Shown here: in pieces, positions 5,326 to 6,495 of the stretch
Position numbering within the stretch: position 1 is the stretch's first letter
Layout: each line of letters opens with the position of its first letter
Source of the DNA: Mycoplasmatota bacterium
Lineage (GTDB): Bacteria; Bacillota_I; Bacilli_A; Izemoplasmatales; Izemoplasmataceae
Direction of reading: 5' to 3'
Length of the DNA stretch: 6,495 nucleotides
Assembly: GCA_022712785.1 (NCBI GenBank)
Contig: JAFLJX010000226.1
Coordinates: 1-6,495, forward strand
Notes under the pieces: generated by a model
The model's database searches: none
What the model saw: the letters and a program-made list of their open reading frames with translations, nothing else
What the model was told of the DNA's origin: nothing
Position numbers and translations under genes: made by a program

Positions 5326-6086
5326 TGGTTACAATTAAATCTAAAAGAGAAATTGAATTGATGAAAAAAGCAGGACGCATAGTTGCTCTTGCTCATCAAG
5401 AAGTTAGTAAATACGTTAAACCTGGTGTTTCAACATTAGAACTTGACACAATTGTAGAAAAAGTAATAAGAGCAAATAACGCTATACCTTCATTCAAAGG
5501 TTATGGTGGATTCCCAGGAAGTGCTTGTACATCTGTTAATGAACAAGTTGTCCACGGGATACCAAGTAAGAAAGTAATACTTAAAGAAGGTGACATTATC
5601 GGTATCGATATTGGAGCTATTCATAAAGGGTATCACGGAGATTCTGCTTGGAGTTATCCAGTTGGAACAATTAGTAAAGAAACACAAGATTTATTAGATG
5701 TTACAGAGCAATCACTTTTTGAAGGTTTAAAACAAGCTAGAGCAGGCAATAGATTATCAGATATCTCACACGCTATACAAGTTTATGCAGAATCGCATGG
5801 ATACAGTATTGTTAGAGAGTTTGTAGGACATGGACTTGGAAAGAATTTACACGAAGACCCACAAATTCCTAATTACGGGTTACCTCATAAAGGTATTTTA
5901 CTAAAAGCTGGTATGACTGTGGCGATTGAGCCTATGGTTAATATGGGTAGAAAAGAAGTAAAAGTATTATCAGATAATTGGACAGCAGTGACAGTGGATA
6001 AGAGCCTTAGCGCTCACTTTGAACACTCAATCTTAATTACAGAAGGTGACTGTGTTATCTTCACTACATTAAAGGAGGAATCTTAA
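5325..6086 (+). CDS. map: Methionine aminopeptidase, type I
   Basis: 253 aa, within the usual type I range. It removes the initiator Met from new proteins once the formyl group is gone, when the second residue is small. The pita-bread metal ligands are all present: Asp95, Asp106, His169, Glu202 and Glu233. Supporting histidines are His77 (in CTSVNEQVVHGIP, 68-80) and His176, with GHGLGKNLHEDP at 168-179 and IEPM at 201-204. There is no insert between catalytic lobes and no N-terminal zinc finger, so it is type Ia-like. It overlaps adk by 1 nt and infA by 1 nt. A strong SD for infA is encoded in its last codons (KEES). Placement next to infA links N-terminal processing to translation genes, as in many Bacillota. 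Confidence 0.97.
   Translation: MVTIKSKREIELMKKAGRIVALAHQEVSKYVKPGVSTLELDTIVEKVIRANNAIPSFKGYGGFPGSACTSVNEQVVHGIPSKKVILKEGDIIGIDIGAIHKGYHGDSAWSYPVGTISKETQDLLDVTEQSLFEGLKQARAGNRLSDISHAIQVYAESHGYSIVREFVGHGLGKNLHEDPQIPNYGLPHKGILLKAGMTVAIEPMVNMGRKEVKVLSDNWTAVTVDKSLSAHFEHSILITEGDCVIFTTLKEES
6071..6078 (+). promoter_or_regulatory. Strong SD of infA inside the map coding end
   Basis: AAAGGAGG lies in the last codons of map, 7 nt before the infA ATG at 6086. This strong independent SD contrasts with the weak signals before adk and map, so IF-1 output need not follow that of map despite the overlap. Confidence 0.85.
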
Positions 6087-6304
6087 TGGCTAAAGAAGAA
6101 AAATTAGAATTAGAGGGTAAGGTTATTGAATCATTACCTAATACGCAGTTCTTAGTTGAACTTGAAAACGGACACCGTGTTTTAGCACACGTTTCTGGTA
6201 AAATCCGCATGTACTACATCCGCATTTTACCAGGTGATAGAGTAACGGTAGAATTATCACCTTACGACTTAACACGTGGGCGTATAACTTATAGACATAA
6301 ATAA
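6086..6304 (+). CDS. infA: Translation initiation factor IF-1
   Basis: 72 aa, the universal bacterial length. IF-1 is a single S1-like OB-fold that occupies the 30S A-site during initiation and assists IF-2 and IF-3. The protein is nearly all diagnostic: EGKVIESLPNTQFLVELENGH (10-30), VLAHVSGKIRM (32-42), YYIRILPGDRVTVELSPYD (43-61) and LTRGRITYRHK (62-72). Its start shares the final A of the map stop codon and has a strong SD within map (6071-6078). A 39-nt gap follows before rpmJ. Confidence 0.98.
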   Translation: MAKEEKLELEGKVIESLPNTQFLVELENGHRVLAHVSGKIRMYYIRILPGDRVTVELSPYDLTRGRITYRHK

Positions 6305-6323
6305 TTAAAGTTAGAATTTAAAA

Positions 6324-6334
6324 CTCCAAAGGAG
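6324..6334 (+). other. CTCC-AAA-GGAG inverted repeat over the rpmJ SD
   Basis: CTCC (6324-6327) is a perfect complement of GGAG (6331-6334), which is the core of the rpmJ SD AAAGGAGG (6328-6335). Only AAA separates the arms. The pairing would hide the SD, but four base pairs over a three-base loop is marginal. No T-tract follows, so it is not a terminator. Regulation is inference only. Confidence 0.35.
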
Positions 6335-6343
6335 GAAACAATA

Positions 6344-6457
6344 ATGAAAGTAAGACCATCAGTAAAAAAGATTTGTGATAAATGCAAAATCATTAAACGT
6401 AACGGAAAAGTAATGGTTATTTGCGAAAATCCAAAACATAAACAAAGACAAGGTTAA
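6344..6457 (+). CDS. rpmJ: 50S ribosomal protein L36, zinc-binding type
   Basis: 37 aa, the standard short L36, one of the smallest ribosomal proteins. The translation begins MKVRPSVKKICDKCKII and ends NPKHKQRQG. The zinc ligands C11, C14, C27 and H32 form the usual CxxC...CxxxxH pattern, so this is the C+ paralogue. L36 binds 23S rRNA near the base of the L7/L12 stalk. SD AAAGGAGG (6328-6335) precedes the ATG by 8 nt. It lies between infA and rpsM, its canonical place. Confidence 0.97.
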   Translation: MKVRPSVKKICDKCKIIKRNGKVMVICENPKHKQRQG

Positions 6458-6471
6458 TAGGAGGTGCATTT

Positions 6472-6495
6472 ATGGCACGTATATCAGGTATAGAT
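6472..6495 (+). CDS. rpsM: 30S ribosomal protein S13, N-terminus (partial)
   Basis: Only eight codons, MARISGID, are inside the window. This is the usual start of bacterial S13 (MARIAGVD or similar), the 30S head protein that forms bridges with L5 and contacts the P-site tRNA. SD AGGAGGTG (6459-6466) is near-perfect, 5 nt before the ATG. The gene after rpmJ in this cluster is normally rpsM, opening the alpha operon segment, and only 14 nt separate the two, with no terminator or promoter between them. Confidence 0.92.

Larger units (their letters stand above)
1..6495 (+). other. spc operon segment continuing into the alpha operon (rplX to rpsM)
   Basis: Fifteen same-strand genes follow the classical Bacillota order L24-L5-S14-S8-L6-L18-S5-L30-L15-SecY-Adk-Map-IF1-L36-S13. 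The gaps are 41 nt or less, several genes overlap by 1 nt, and no hairpin followed by a T-tract was seen between genes, so a single polycistronic mRNA is inferred. The promoter and the first genes of the cluster lie upstream of the window, and the rest of the alpha operon (expected S11, RpoA, L17) lies downstream. map next to infA, without the small KOW gene remembered from B. subtilis, is the only notable gene-content point. Confidence 0.95.

Noticed and set aside
5443..5471. TTGACA inside map, as a promoter for infA
   Set aside because: No acceptable -10 hexamer at 16-18 nt spacing.
5490..5687. Antisense open frame of 65 codons opposite map
   Set aside because: Shadow of the conserved N-terminal half of methionine aminopeptidase.
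6305..6343. Terminator or new promoter between infA and rpmJ
   Set aside because: No GC-rich stem followed by a T-tract, and no paired -35/-10. The short CTCC/GGAG repeat involves the SD instead.

Overview
This window is a stretch of the conserved spc ribosomal-protein operon, running into the start of the alpha operon. Every gene is on the + strand. Order: 3' end of rplX, then rplE, rpsN, rpsH, rplF, rplR, rpsE, rpmD, rplO, secY, adk, map, infA, rpmJ and the first 8 codons of rpsM. Thirteen genes are complete and two are cut by the window edges. rpmD (59 aa) and rpmJ (37 aa) are easy to miss because they are short.

The organism looks like an AT-rich member of the Bacillota, most likely class Bacilli. 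The grounds are: very strong Shine-Dalgarno (SD) sequences of the AGGAGGTG type; S14 of the short zinc form; an adenylate kinase with a four-cysteine LID; zinc-type L36; and proteins that read closest, from memory, to Bacillus/Staphylococcus homologues. map sits directly between adk and infA. From memory, Staphylococcus and streptococci lack map here, and B. subtilis has an extra small KOW-domain gene between map and infA. A Gemella-like or other low-GC Bacilli lineage is possible, but I cannot fix the genus. The genetic code is standard: all six Trp codons I located are TGG. Stops are 11 TAA and 3 TAG, with no TGA.

Layout: 1-65 L24 tail; 87-3363 nine ribosomal-protein genes with gaps of 10-41 nt, except rpsE/rpmD, which overlap by 1 nt; 3364-4665 the SecY translocon channel, abutting rplO with no gap; 4678-6086 two enzymes, adenylate kinase and methionine aminopeptidase, overlapping by 1 nt; 6086-6457 IF-1 and L36; 6472 onward S13. 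No gap exceeds 41 nt. I see no convincing internal promoter and no intrinsic terminator, so this reads as one long transcript.

Together the genes supply ribosome parts (5S rRNA-binding L5 and L18; 30S S5, S8, S13, S14; 50S L6, L15, L24, L30, L36), an initiation factor, the membrane channel for exported proteins, the enzyme that recycles AMP, and the enzyme that trims the initiator Met. Initiation signals differ by product class. Ribosomal genes have ATG plus a strong SD. secY and adk begin with TTG, and map has only a minimal SD, so it probably depends on coupling. This fits lower output of the non-ribosomal proteins from a shared mRNA.

I looked for an undescribed system and did not find one. 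This is core, vertically inherited sequence. The findings are small: start-codon tuning, overlapping signals, possible SD hairpins and a few substitutions.
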